Origin: CAMPJM01 sp964440915
GTDB lineage: Bacteria; Bacteroidota; Bacteroidia; Cytophagales; Cyclobacteriaceae
Direction of reading: 5' to 3'
DNA length: 64,000 nt
NCBI GenBank assembly: GCA_964440915.1
Contig: CAYTTV010000015.1
Span: 1-64,000, forward strand
In this document: in pieces, positions 34,710 through 43,770 of the stretch
Position numbering within the stretch: the stretch's first letter is position 1
How the letters are laid out: the number at the start of each line of letters is the position of its first letter
Made by a program: the position numbers and the translations under genes
The notes under the pieces: model-generated
What the model was told of the DNA's origin: nothing
The model's input: only the letters and a program-made list of their open reading frames with translations
Database searches by the model: none

Positions 34710-35684
34710 ATGGAATTCCGCACATCTATTAAAATAAAGCCCTCCCCCCATAAAATTAAACTCGACACCCCACTGTTGTCTATTGGATCGTGTTTTTCTA
34801 ACCATATTGGAAACTTGCTCAGCACCTATAAGTTTCAGATTTCAACCAATCCCTTTGGTACGATATTCAATCCTATTTCTTTGTTTAGGTTATTATATTA
34901 CGCTTTGAATGACGAAAGACCTTCAGAGTTCACCTATATAAAATCAGATGGCATATGGAAAAACCTGGATTTTCATTCGGAGTTCTCTGCTGAAAGCAAA
35001 TCGGTGCTTGAACACAAAATTGATACCGTGTTGACAGAAGTGAAACAATGGCTTCCGCATCTCTCCTATTTAGTGCTTACTCCCGGAACTGCTACGGTTT
35101 ATGAAAACAAAGATGATTATCTCGTAGCTAATTGCCACAAGCTGCCATCGGCCATATTTAAACCTAAAAGATTGCTGACGGTGGAAGAGATTGTTGAAAG
35201 CTTTGAAAAGCTACAAGTAAGCTTGCATCGTATTAACCCAGCAATACACTATATTTTTACCGTAAGCCCCGTTAGGCATATTAAGGACACACTGGAACTA
35301 AACGCTGTTAGCAAAGCCACTTTACTGCTCGCAATCAAACAATTGCAAACAAAATATCCTAAAGTAGATTATTTTCCAAGCTATGAAATTATGCTAGATG
35401 ATTTGCGCGATTATCGTTTCTATAAATCAGATATGTTACACCCTACAGATGTGGCTATTCAGTATATATGGGAGCAATTTTCACAGCGGTACTTTGACGA
35501 CGAAACGCAATTTTTCATCAAAAAATGGCAAAACATAAGACAAGCTATCCATCACCAGCCATTTCATCCTCATACAGCTGCCTATAAAGAATTTATTGCT
35601 AAAACGATTGAGCAACTCAAAGCGTTAAATAATTTCACTGATATTAGTGCCGAACTTGAAATGCTAAACCTTAGACTGAAATGA
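34710..35684 (+). CDS. GSCFA domain-containing protein
   Basis: A 324-residue protein of the GSCFA family, with the eponymous motif LLSIGSCFSNHIGNLL near the N-terminus. SPVRHIKDTLELNAVSK and the SDMLHPTDVAIQYIWEQF motif lie in the C-terminal half. The Ser-Cys/His/Asp layout resembles SGNH-type hydrolases, so an esterase or transferase role is plausible; the family function is not established. The ATG at 34710 was chosen over a TTG at 34683 because the family begins there. It overlaps the next gene by 4 bp. Confidence 0.9.
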   Translation: MEFRTSIKIKPSPHKIKLDTPLLSIGSCFSNHIGNLLSTYKFQISTNPFGTIFNPISLFRLLYYALNDERPSEFTYIKSDGIWKNLDFHSEFSAESKSVLEHKIDTVLTEVKQWLPHLSYLVLTPGTATVYENKDDYLVANCHKLPSAIFKPKRLLTVEEIVESFEKLQVSLHRINPAIHYIFTVSPVRHIKDTLELNAVSKATLLLAIKQLQTKYPKVDYFPSYEIMLDDLRDYRFYKSDMLHPTDVAIQYIWEQFSQRYFDDETQFFIKKWQNIRQAIHHQPFHPHTAAYKEFIAKTIEQLKALNNFTDISAELEMLNLRLK

Positions 35685-37711
35685 CCCCGCCGAAACATAC
35701 CAACAAACTGATAAACGAAAGTAGTCCATATTTACTCCAACATGCCCATAATCCTGTGGACTGGTATCCTTGGGGCGAGGAAGCTTTAACAAAAGCAAGC
35801 ACAGAAGACAAACCCATAATTGTGAGCATTGGCTACTCTTCCTGCCATTGGTGCCATGTGATGGAAAGGGAGTCATTTGAAAATGAAGAAGCGGCTAATT
35901 TGATGAACCAGTATTTTGTATGCATCAAAGTTGACAGAGAAGAGCGGCCAGACATAGATCAGATATACATGGATGCTATCCAAACGATGGGTATTCGGGG
36001 AGGATGGCCATTGAATGTCTTTCTTACTTCTGACCAGAAACCCTTTTATGGAGGCACTTATTTCCCTCTACAAACTTGGCTGCAGCTACTGCAGAATATA
36101 GCAACAGCTTATACAAGTCAAAGAGAGGCTTTAGTAGAATCTGCTGAACAATTTGCTCGGGCCATCAACGTGAGTGAAGTGGAGAAGTACGGGCTTCAAC
36201 AACATGTGACTGTCTTCGATAAAGAAGATCATGACACGATATTTCAAAAACTATTATCTGATTTTGACCCCGCAGAAGGGGGCATGAAAGGGGCGCCGAA
36301 ATTTCCAATGCCAGCCATATGGCGTTATGTACTGTATTATTTATCCATTACAGAAAATGACCAGGCCAAGAAACAATTGGCGATTACGCTGGATAAAATG
36401 GCAGCGGGTGGCATATACGATCAAGTGGGAGGCGGATTTTCGCGGTATTCTGTGGACCAAAGCTGGTTTGCACCACATTTTGAAAAAATGCTATATGACA
36501 ACGGACAATTGGTTTCTTTGTATGCCAAAGCTTACCGATACTATAAAGATGTACGATATAAGGATACTGCATATCAAACAATAGCCTATGTTGAAAGGGA
36601 AATGCTTAGCAGCGAGGGAGGATTTTATGCAGCCTTAGATGCAGATAGTGAAGGAGAAGAAGGCAGGTTCTATACTTGGACACTGGAGGAATTTCAAACT
36701 ATCGTAGGAGAGGATGCCTCACTATGGATTCCGTTTTTTGGTTTAACCGCAGCAGGAAATTGGGAAAATGGACGGAACATATTGTACCGCAAACAATCAT
36801 TGGCCTCCCTAGCAAAACAAAGTGATATTGCAGAAGAGGTATTGGAAGAAAAGCTAGAGAAAGCGACGGACCTATTATTGGAAGCACGTATATCCCGCAT
36901 AAGGCCAGGCCTGGATGACAAAATACTTTCAGGCTGGAACGGCATGATGTTAAAAGGAATTGTTGATGCCTATGTCAGTTTTGGAGAAACAAAATTTCTT
37001 CAGCTTGCATTGAAAAATGCCCATTTTATAAAGGACAAATTATTTATAGGTACATCTATTTTGTGTCGCTCCTATAAAGAAGGGAAAACGGTACAGCGTG
37101 GATACCTAGAAGATTATGCCCATGTAATTCACGCGTATACTGCGCTTTATCAAGTAACCTTTGATGAGCAATGGCTGAAGTTGGCCGAACAATTGACTGA
37201 GTATGTGCTGGAGCATTTTTATGATGAAGCAGAAGGTCTTTTTTATTTTACGGACAATCAGGAAAAGCTTATCGCGAGAAAAAAGGAGGTTTTTGACAAT
37301 GTAATACCTTCCTCTAATTCTGTAATGGCAGAAAACCTATATGATCTTAGTATTTTATTGGATAAGGAGGCCTGGCGAGAAATATCAGAAAACATGGTGA
37401 TGAAGGTGAAAAAGCTGATCCTGAGCGAGCCTCGCTATATGAATAACTGGGCCACTGTTTATTTGAAAATGACTTATCCTACAGCAGAAGTAGCCGTTGT
37501 AGGAGCTGATGCAGTAAAGGCAGTCGAAGACTTTGGCCAACATGCGGTTTTCAATTTGCTGTTTTCAGGCACTGAAAATAATAGTGACTTGCCTTTGCTG
37601 GCCAATAGAACCGCAATTAACGGAAAGCGCACTATTTATGTCTGCTATGGAAGAGCATGCCAACTACCCGTGCACACGGTAAGTGCTGCCCTACAGCAAA
37701 TACAGTTTTGA
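35681..37711 (+). CDS. DUF255 thioredoxin-domain protein (YyaL/SSP411 family)
   Basis: A 676-residue protein: an N-terminal thioredoxin-like domain (about 1-160) with SPYLLQHAHNPVDWYPWG and the CHWC motif in SSCHWCHVMERESF, followed by an (alpha/alpha)6 barrel (about 170-650) like those of N-acylglucosamine epimerase-type proteins. The family (mammalian SPATA20, bacterial YyaL) is of unknown biochemical function. Translationally coupled to the GSCFA gene by ATGA overlap. Confidence 0.93.
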   Translation: MTPPKHTNKLINESSPYLLQHAHNPVDWYPWGEEALTKASTEDKPIIVSIGYSSCHWCHVMERESFENEEAANLMNQYFVCIKVDREERPDIDQIYMDAIQTMGIRGGWPLNVFLTSDQKPFYGGTYFPLQTWLQLLQNIATAYTSQREALVESAEQFARAINVSEVEKYGLQQHVTVFDKEDHDTIFQKLLSDFDPAEGGMKGAPKFPMPAIWRYVLYYLSITENDQAKKQLAITLDKMAAGGIYDQVGGGFSRYSVDQSWFAPHFEKMLYDNGQLVSLYAKAYRYYKDVRYKDTAYQTIAYVEREMLSSEGGFYAALDADSEGEEGRFYTWTLEEFQTIVGEDASLWIPFFGLTAAGNWENGRNILYRKQSLASLAKQSDIAEEVLEEKLEKATDLLLEARISRIRPGLDDKILSGWNGMMLKGIVDAYVSFGETKFLQLALKNAHFIKDKLFIGTSILCRSYKEGKTVQRGYLEDYAHVIHAYTALYQVTFDEQWLKLAEQLTEYVLEHFYDEAEGLFYFTDNQEKLIARKKEVFDNVIPSSNSVMAENLYDLSILLDKEAWREISENMVMKVKKLILSEPRYMNNWATVYLKMTYPTAEVAVVGADAVKAVEDFGQHAVFNLLFSGTENNSDLPLLANRTAINGKRTIYVCYGRACQLPVHTVSAALQQIQF

Positions 37712-37820
37712 AACACTTGCAGCGAAAAATGGGGGTATTTGAAAACCTGCGCATTCTGCCTTAAGTTAGTAGCAAAATCAGAAGTCAGGGCTGAATGCCG
37801 GACAAGCAAACCAAATTTCT

Positions 37821-38429
37821 ATGATCAATACCATTATTTTCGACTTGGGAGGTGTACTAATTGACTGGAACCCTCGATACTTATACCAAAAGATATTTGA
37901 AACCGAAAAAGAGATCGATTATTTCCTAGAGAACATCTGCACCTCCGATTGGAATGAAGAGCAAGACGCGGGTCGGTCCTTAGCGGAAGGGACTAGGTTA
38001 TTGATAGAAAAACATCCTGAACACAAAGCCGCAATAGAACATTTTTACAATAGATGGGAAGAGATGTTGAAAGGGGAGATTTCAGGCACTGTTGAAATAT
38101 TAGAAAAATTAAAAAAATCAGGAAAATACAGTCTTTATGCCCTCACCAATTGGTCAAGTGAAACTTTTACTATTGCTGAAGAACGTTTTGAGTTTTTAAG
38201 CTATTTTGATGGAATCGTGGTGTCAGGTGCAGAAAAAGACCGGAAGCCATACCCTTCGTTTTATCAATTGATGCTAGACCGATATGCTATCGACCCCAAG
38301 ACTGCTGTATTTATTGACGACCGGTATAGCAATATAGAAGGGGCTGAAAAAGTAGGGATATTAGGCATCCATTATACGGATCCCGAGAAACTAGAAGAAG
38401 CGTTGAAAGCAAAAGGGATCAACATTTAA
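37821..38429 (+). CDS. HAD-superfamily phosphatase
   Basis: A 202-residue HAD hydrolase with a helical cap. Motif I is IIFDLGGVLIDWNPR (in the DxD position the second Asp is replaced by Gly), motif II is ALTNWSSETF, motif III is KDRKPYP and motif IV is VFIDDRYSNIEGAEKVG. It resembles the YihX/HAD-IA-like class that dephosphorylates small sugar phosphates. Substrate unknown. It sits 110 bp after the DUF255 gene. Confidence 0.88.
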   Translation: MINTIIFDLGGVLIDWNPRYLYQKIFETEKEIDYFLENICTSDWNEEQDAGRSLAEGTRLLIEKHPEHKAAIEHFYNRWEEMLKGEISGTVEILEKLKKSGKYSLYALTNWSSETFTIAEERFEFLSYFDGIVVSGAEKDRKPYPSFYQLMLDRYAIDPKTAVFIDDRYSNIEGAEKVGILGIHYTDPEKLEEALKAKGINI

Positions 38430-38497
38430 AAGCGGGATCGTCCCATTTTTGCATTCAGAATAATTATTGTTTTGTAACTCCCAAATAACAAGGTGCA

Positions 38498-41011
38498 TTG
38501 AGTCAACTTCAGTTTCAAGATCAAGTATATGACGAACACATTACATCTTTTGTAGATGTCGTGCTTCCTGTACCTATCCCAAAACTGTTTACTTACCGCA
38601 TTCCAAAGGAGTTGGAAGGGGAAGTGGCAATTGGGCACAGGGTAGTCGTTCAGTTCGGCACAAAAAAAATCTTGACAGGCATTGTTGCTGCTTTGCATAC
38701 CCAAGCTCCCAAAGAATACGAGGCACGGTATATAATCACTTTACTGGACGATGCCCCTATGGTAAACGAGCATCAATTGGCACTTTTTGGATGGTTGGCA
38801 GCATACTACCTTTGTACGATAGGTGAGGTGCTTAACGCAGCCCTACCGTCTGGCCTTAAGCTCAGCAGTGAGTCGCATATCCAACTTCATCCTAGTTTTG
38901 AAAAGATGCTTGAGGACTATCCTTTATCTGATAAGGAAACCTTGCTCATTGACGCGTTAAAAGAGAAAAAAGCCCTTACTTATACAGAAGCTTCTGACAT
39001 AATAGGCACGAAGAACATTTATCATTTCCTAAAAACCTTATTGGAAAGGCAAATTGTGCTAGTTTATGAAGAGGTTAAGGAAAAATACCAACCTAAGAAG
39101 ATAAAAAAAGTACGGCTTGCCCGATCCTATGAAGACAAATCGTCGTTGGAAGATCTTTTTGCAACCTTAAGCAAAAAGCCTAAGCAAGAAGATGTTTTAT
39201 TGAGATACTTACAGGAAGTACCCATTTTTAAATCGGCCGATCTGAACAAGAAAGGACTAAGTACAAACTTACTGTTACAAGGCGATGTTTCGGCCTCTTC
39301 TTTACAAACACTCATCAAAAACGGCGTATTCGAACCTTTTGAAGAAATCGTAAACCGGTTTGATTCTTCTGACGGGTCGACGGAAGCAGCGATACTGCTT
39401 AATGCGCCTCAGAACACAGCCAAAGAACAAATCATGGCGCAGTTTCATGAGAAAGAAACTGTTCTGCTGCATGGCGTCACCGGCAGTGGCAAGACAGAGA
39501 TCTATGTTCAGATGATTAAAGAAGCTTTGGAAGGCGGCAGCCAAGTACTTTATCTTTTGCCTGAAATCGCCCTTACCACTCAAATCGTAAGCCGCCTGAA
39601 AGCATTTTTCGGTGCTAAAATGGGCGTATATCATTCCAAGTTTTCCGACAATGAACGTGTAGAGGTCTGGAAGGGCATTATCAGTGGCGATATCGCGTTT
39701 GTCGTAGGTGTCCGCTCTGCCATCTTTTTACCCTTCGACAATCTGGGGCTGATCATCGTTGACGAGGAGCATGAAACATCTTACAAACAGCATAATCCGG
39801 CACCACGATACCATGCTCGCGATGCAGCATTGGTATTGGCCCGTATCCACTTTGCCAAAACACTATTAGGTTCCGCCACACCTTCTTTAGAAAGTTATTA
39901 CAATGCCTCACAAGGCAAATATGGCCTTGTAACCTTGACAGAACGCTATGGCAACGCTGCCTTGCCAGAAATGAAGCTGGCCGACATCAAAGAAGGAAGG
40001 AAGAAAAAAACGCTAAAGGCAGATTTTACCCAAGAACTGATAGTTGCATTAGCCGACACTCTTGAAAAGGGGGAACAGGCGATCGTCTTCCAAAATAGAC
40101 GTGGATACGCTCCCTACTTGACGTGCGAAACATGTGCCTGGATACCCAAATGCCAGCATTGTGCCGTAAGCCTTACCTACCATATGTACCATAACGAGCT
40201 GCGATGCCACTATTGTGGGTATAAGGAAAAATTGCCTGGCGCATGTCGCGCATGTGGTAGTAATCATATCAAAACCATAGGGTTTGGCACAGAAAAACTC
40301 GAGGACGACCTAAAACTGTTGCTACCGGCATCAAAGATTCAACGGATGGACCTAGATACAACGAGAAGAAAGTACAGTTACCAGACTATTATTGATAACT
40401 TTGAAAAAGGTGAAATTGACATACTGATAGGGACACAAATGGTCAGCAAGGGGTTGGATTTTGACAAAGTAAGTCTGGTAGGCATTGTCGATGCCGACAG
40501 GATGCTTTACTATCCCGACTTTCGATCGTTTGAGCGAGCGTTTCAAATGATTGTGCAAGTAAGCGGGCGTGCAGGTAGACGAGAAAGCCCAGGACTGGTA
40601 ATCATACAAACTGCCAATGTAGCGCAACCTTTCTTTAACAACGTCCTCCGCAATGACTATGAAAGCATGTATCATCAAGAAATACAGGAAAGGAGGCAAT
40701 TTCTCTATCCTCCTTTTGTACGGCTTGTCAAAGTAACCTTAAAGCATGAAAACAAAGCTATAAGCGAAAAGGCGGCTGTGTTTTTGAAACGCTTGCTGGC
40801 AGCAGAACTGGGCCCCGACAATGTGCTAGGTCCTGAAGAGCCTATCATCAGCAAAATTCGCAATTTGTACTTGATGGAAATACTAGTAAAACTAGGTAAA
40901 CAACCCTCCATACAAAAAATGAAAGACAACCTTAAAATTATATGTCAATCTGTAGAGCGCGAAAAAGATTTCAAAAAATTAAGGATAACATTAGACGTTG
41001 ATCCCTTATAG
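38498..41011 (+). CDS. priA: Primosomal replication protein N' (PriA helicase)
   Basis: An 837-residue superfamily 2 helicase that restarts stalled replication forks. The N-terminal 3' DNA-binding domain (VVLPVPIPKLFTYRIP) is followed by Walker A (LLHGVTGSGKTEIYV), DEEH-type Walker B (IIVDEEHETSYKQ), a zinc-binding insertion with paired cysteines (TCETCAWIPKCQHC and CHYCGYKEKLPGACRACG) and the C-terminal helicase motifs (GTQMVSKGLDFD, QVSGRAGR). No ATG is in frame near the N-terminus, so the TTG at 38498 is used. Confidence 0.95.
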   Translation: MSQLQFQDQVYDEHITSFVDVVLPVPIPKLFTYRIPKELEGEVAIGHRVVVQFGTKKILTGIVAALHTQAPKEYEARYIITLLDDAPMVNEHQLALFGWLAAYYLCTIGEVLNAALPSGLKLSSESHIQLHPSFEKMLEDYPLSDKETLLIDALKEKKALTYTEASDIIGTKNIYHFLKTLLERQIVLVYEEVKEKYQPKKIKKVRLARSYEDKSSLEDLFATLSKKPKQEDVLLRYLQEVPIFKSADLNKKGLSTNLLLQGDVSASSLQTLIKNGVFEPFEEIVNRFDSSDGSTEAAILLNAPQNTAKEQIMAQFHEKETVLLHGVTGSGKTEIYVQMIKEALEGGSQVLYLLPEIALTTQIVSRLKAFFGAKMGVYHSKFSDNERVEVWKGIISGDIAFVVGVRSAIFLPFDNLGLIIVDEEHETSYKQHNPAPRYHARDAALVLARIHFAKTLLGSATPSLESYYNASQGKYGLVTLTERYGNAALPEMKLADIKEGRKKKTLKADFTQELIVALADTLEKGEQAIVFQNRRGYAPYLTCETCAWIPKCQHCAVSLTYHMYHNELRCHYCGYKEKLPGACRACGSNHIKTIGFGTEKLEDDLKLLLPASKIQRMDLDTTRRKYSYQTIIDNFEKGEIDILIGTQMVSKGLDFDKVSLVGIVDADRMLYYPDFRSFERAFQMIVQVSGRAGRRESPGLVIIQTANVAQPFFNNVLRNDYESMYHQEIQERRQFLYPPFVRLVKVTLKHENKAISEKAAVFLKRLLAAELGPDNVLGPEEPIISKIRNLYLMEILVKLGKQPSIQKMKDNLKIICQSVEREKDFKKLRITLDVDPL

Positions 41012-41076
41012 AGATCGTATTTTAAAAAGAGATAAAGCTTCCTAAACCAATTGCGAAAACTAACCGCTAAAATGTG

Positions 41077-41084
41077 TATTTTTG
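41077..41084 (+). promoter_or_regulatory. Candidate -7 promoter element
   Basis: TATTTTTG matches TAnnTTTG exactly and lies 20 bp before the ATG at 41104. A TTG at 41051-41053 may be part of a -33 element, with a slightly long 23-bp spacer. Confidence 0.45.
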
Positions 41085-41103
41085 ACGCCAAATATATATT
41101 AAT

Positions 41104-41814
41104 ATGAAGGGAAAGACATCTTTCTGGCTATTCCTTTTACCTATAACATTAGGCCTCGCACTTAGCAGTTGCGAGGATTGCTATAAATGTGGTATTGAGC
41201 AGCAGGAGCCGTATTTCAATGTAAAGTTCTTCAATGGCCGTCAATTATTGGTGGTCACAGATAGCATTACTTTGGTAGACAACAGAACAAGAAGCAACAG
41301 TCAAGCACTAACTGCTTCAAATAGTTTTCTGAACACTTTGCTAGACTCTTTAGATATTGAAACAGAACCAACTGCCATTGAATCTTTAGAGTTTAAAGTC
41401 GATTCAGTAACGTTTACAATTGACACTTTAAGCCAAAGCTCAAGTAGGCTAAATACTATCAAAACTAGGCTAACTCAAGTTAAGCGCAAGATAGAAACGG
41501 GTGCCGTACCCTTGTCCAGCATCACTACGCCCCAAGGAGGCGAGATTCTTTATGTGGCCGAGGATAGTCTTTCATCCTATAGGTTTCCGCTGGACATGAA
41601 TAACCCTTTCGCCGAATACTTTATTGATATAAATGCCAAGACTTATACCATAGAAGTAACCTATAGTACAAATCAGGTGGTGGAACACGGAAGTGTTATA
41701 ATCACTGCCGATGATCTGACCATCCTGCATGCATCACCATTTGACTCGGTGAAAGTCTATTACGTAAATGATATAAGGAAAGCCAATGAAACCCATCTAC
41801 ACCTATATTTTTAG
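41104..41814 (+). CDS. Lipoprotein of unknown function (DUF6452-like)
   Basis: A 236-residue protein with a lipoprotein signal (LLPITLGLALSSC, Cys about 23) followed by CEDCYKCG. The mature part is beta-rich with PYFNVKFFNGRQLLVV, a central helix (LNTIKTRLTQVKRKIE) and DINAKTYTIEVTYSTNQVV. Lipoproteins of the DUF6452 type are commonly paired with DUF6048 in Bacteroidota; the match here is by order and outline, not by a clear motif. Overlaps the next gene by 29 bp. Confidence 0.7.
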   Translation: MKGKTSFWLFLLPITLGLALSSCEDCYKCGIEQQEPYFNVKFFNGRQLLVVTDSITLVDNRTRSNSQALTASNSFLNTLLDSLDIETEPTAIESLEFKVDSVTFTIDTLSQSSSRLNTIKTRLTQVKRKIETGAVPLSSITTPQGGEILYVAEDSLSSYRFPLDMNNPFAEYFIDINAKTYTIEVTYSTNQVVEHGSVIITADDLTILHASPFDSVKVYYVNDIRKANETHLHLYF

Positions 41815-42499
41815 TTTTTCCTTTATTGTTTCTGTTTGGTCATTGCCGATCAGCGATGCCTTTTGTCAGGAGGAGATAGGACAAGAAGAGCGTGACGTTC
41901 AAGATTCTATTGCGCAGGCATATAGAGCAAATCCCTTTGCGATACAGATAGGGTTGGACCTATTGAAGCTTGGCACCTTTGCGCTCGACAAAGAAACAAA
42001 GTATGAGGGTCAGATTGGGCTAGGTTATAAGCGAGTGACCTTAGTGTTAGAAGTAGGGCATGGTTACTACGCATCTTCACTTGCGTATAAAAACTCTGAA
42101 AACTATTCTGTTGAAGGGGATTATTATCGAATTGGTGTAGACTACGCCTTTAATATCGGTGCTAAAAATCAGATATTATTAGGTCTCCGCTATGGCAACA
42201 GCAATTTCGGACATCAAGGCACCTTTGAGGTTTACAGTGAATTATGGGACAACTATAGAACTGTCATACCATCATCTCAAAGAACAGGTGCTACTGCCAC
42301 CTGGGGAGAGGTCCTATTAGGTTCCCAAACCAATATCGCCAAAAATCTTCATTTTGGTTGGTACTTTAGGTTGAGGAAGATGTTCGAAAGAACAACTTAT
42401 ACGCCCATTGATATATTTTATGTACCCGGTTATGGAAAGAGTATTGATGGCAGCGTACCCGCCGTCAACCTGTTTTTAAAATACAGGATCGCCTTTTAA
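41786..42499 (+). CDS. DUF6048-like outer-membrane-type beta-barrel protein
   Basis: A 237-residue exported protein. A signal peptide ends near DAFCQEE; then amphipathic beta strands follow (IGLGYKRVTLVLEVG, YYRIGVDYAFNIGAKNQILLGLRYG, TWGEVLLGSQTNIAKNLHFGWYFRLR) and the chain ends in AVNLFLKYRIAF, whose C-terminal Phe fits an outer-membrane beta-barrel. It resembles DUF6048 proteins, which usually sit next to a lipoprotein as here. Function unknown. Confidence 0.8.
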   Translation: MKPIYTYIFSFSFIVSVWSLPISDAFCQEEIGQEERDVQDSIAQAYRANPFAIQIGLDLLKLGTFALDKETKYEGQIGLGYKRVTLVLEVGHGYYASSLAYKNSENYSVEGDYYRIGVDYAFNIGAKNQILLGLRYGNSNFGHQGTFEVYSELWDNYRTVIPSSQRTGATATWGEVLLGSQTNIAKNLHFGWYFRLRKMFERTTYTPIDIFYVPGYGKSIDGSVPAVNLFLKYRIAF

Positions 42500-42503
42500 A
42501 GGA

Positions 42504-42528
42504 TGAGAAGGAAAAACAATCCTTCTCA
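42504..42528. terminator. Convergent intergenic hairpin
   Basis: A perfect 9-bp stem, TGAGAAGGA (42504-42512) with TCCTTCTCA (42520-42528), separated by a 7-base loop. It lies between the converging DUF6048-like and efflux-adaptor genes, with only weak T content on either side. Confidence 0.5.
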
Positions 42529-42564
42529 CCTCAAAGATATGCGTATTCATTCTTTATAGCATTA

Positions 42565-43758
42565 TTAATGGCTATGTTCAGCATCTCCTTTTTTCATCTC
42601 AGCTAGCAAGTAATAGGCATTATTCATTGCAAACAATGTCCCATCCGGTATTTCCTGCACAAACCTCACTGGTACCCATGCATCGACTGCATCATCGACA
42701 ATCACCTCAACAGGCGTAAACATCCAATTTTCGCCCTCTCTCTCTGCAAGGAAAGCAAAGTATTTATCCCCTTCACGTGCAACCGCACTCTCAGGCAAGG
42801 CATATGTCATTGAACTGTCCGTGATTATTTCTCCTTTTATATACATGCCTGGAATCAGAATGCCAGTCTTATTTTCAATTTCTGCATGAACGTGTACTGC
42901 CTTAGTGCCTTGATCAAACTTTTTCCCGACAGAGTAAATTTTCGCAATTAGGTCTTGGCCTAGGAGTGCCTCCACTTTAATTGTAACCAACTGCCCTTCC
43001 TTTATTTTATACACATCTCTTTCAAATACCATCAAATCGGCATGAATATGATCTGTATTTATTATTTCAAAAATTTCTCTTTCAGGCTGTACATATTGCC
43101 CTATTTTTACTCCTACATTCGTAACAGATCCTTTGATAGGGCTTATGACAGGTACTTGATAATAAAAATCTCCTTCACGGACTCGCAAAGGATTAAGGCT
43201 GAGCTGACGCAATTGAGACTCTAAACTTTTAGCGGCCCCTTTAGCAGAATTATAGTCCATTTGTATCTGTTGAAAAGTTTTACCAGAACCTACCTCTCCT
43301 TCATATAACCTCTTCTGGCGTTCGTGCTCTTGCTCCAAATACTGTAATTGATTGTATGCAATTAAATAATCGTTCTGTATACGGGTTAGATTTGGATGAG
43401 CGAGATAACCCAAAACCTGGCCCTTTTTCACTTCATCTCCCTCAATGACATTTATGGACGATATATTGGCCCCGATTATCGCTGTGACGATGGCTTCATT
43501 TTGAGGAGATACATCCAATTGACCATTGGTGTTCACTACAGCAGAAATGTTTCTTTTGGACAGTGTATCCACTTTCATATTTATCACTTCCAATTGCGCT
43601 AAAGAAAAATGTACGGTTTCTCCTTCTCCCTCATGTTCACCATGATCTCCTTCTTCTCTATGAACATCCTTTTCTGTATATCCTTGTTTTTCGCCACAAG
43701 CGGTTATTAAACCAATTATTACGAAAAAGCTTACAACTAAATTTATATTGAGTTTCAT
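42565..43758 (-). CDS. RND efflux periplasmic adaptor (CusB/CzcB family)
   Basis: A 397-residue membrane-fusion protein. It has a lipoprotein signal (VSFFVIIGLITACGE, Cys about 21), an acidic His-rich N-terminal stretch (HREEGDHGEHEGEGETVH) that could bind metal, a lipoyl/barrel-sandwich domain split by an alpha-hairpin (about 130-190) and a beta-barrel domain (about 220-320). It ends in a second His-containing tail, KKGDAEHSH. It connects the pump to the outer-membrane channel for heavy-metal export. It is 12 bp downstream of the pump gene. Confidence 0.92.
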   Translation of the reverse strand: MKLNINLVVSFFVIIGLITACGEKQGYTEKDVHREEGDHGEHEGEGETVHFSLAQLEVINMKVDTLSKRNISAVVNTNGQLDVSPQNEAIVTAIIGANISSINVIEGDEVKKGQVLGYLAHPNLTRIQNDYLIAYNQLQYLEQEHERQKRLYEGEVGSGKTFQQIQMDYNSAKGAAKSLESQLRQLSLNPLRVREGDFYYQVPVISPIKGSVTNVGVKIGQYVQPEREIFEIINTDHIHADLMVFERDVYKIKEGQLVTIKVEALLGQDLIAKIYSVGKKFDQGTKAVHVHAEIENKTGILIPGMYIKGEIITDSSMTYALPESAVAREGDKYFAFLAEREGENWMFTPVEVIVDDAVDAWVPVRFVQEIPDGTLFAMNNAYYLLAEMKKGDAEHSH

Positions 43759-43770
43759 TTTTATGTTTTT

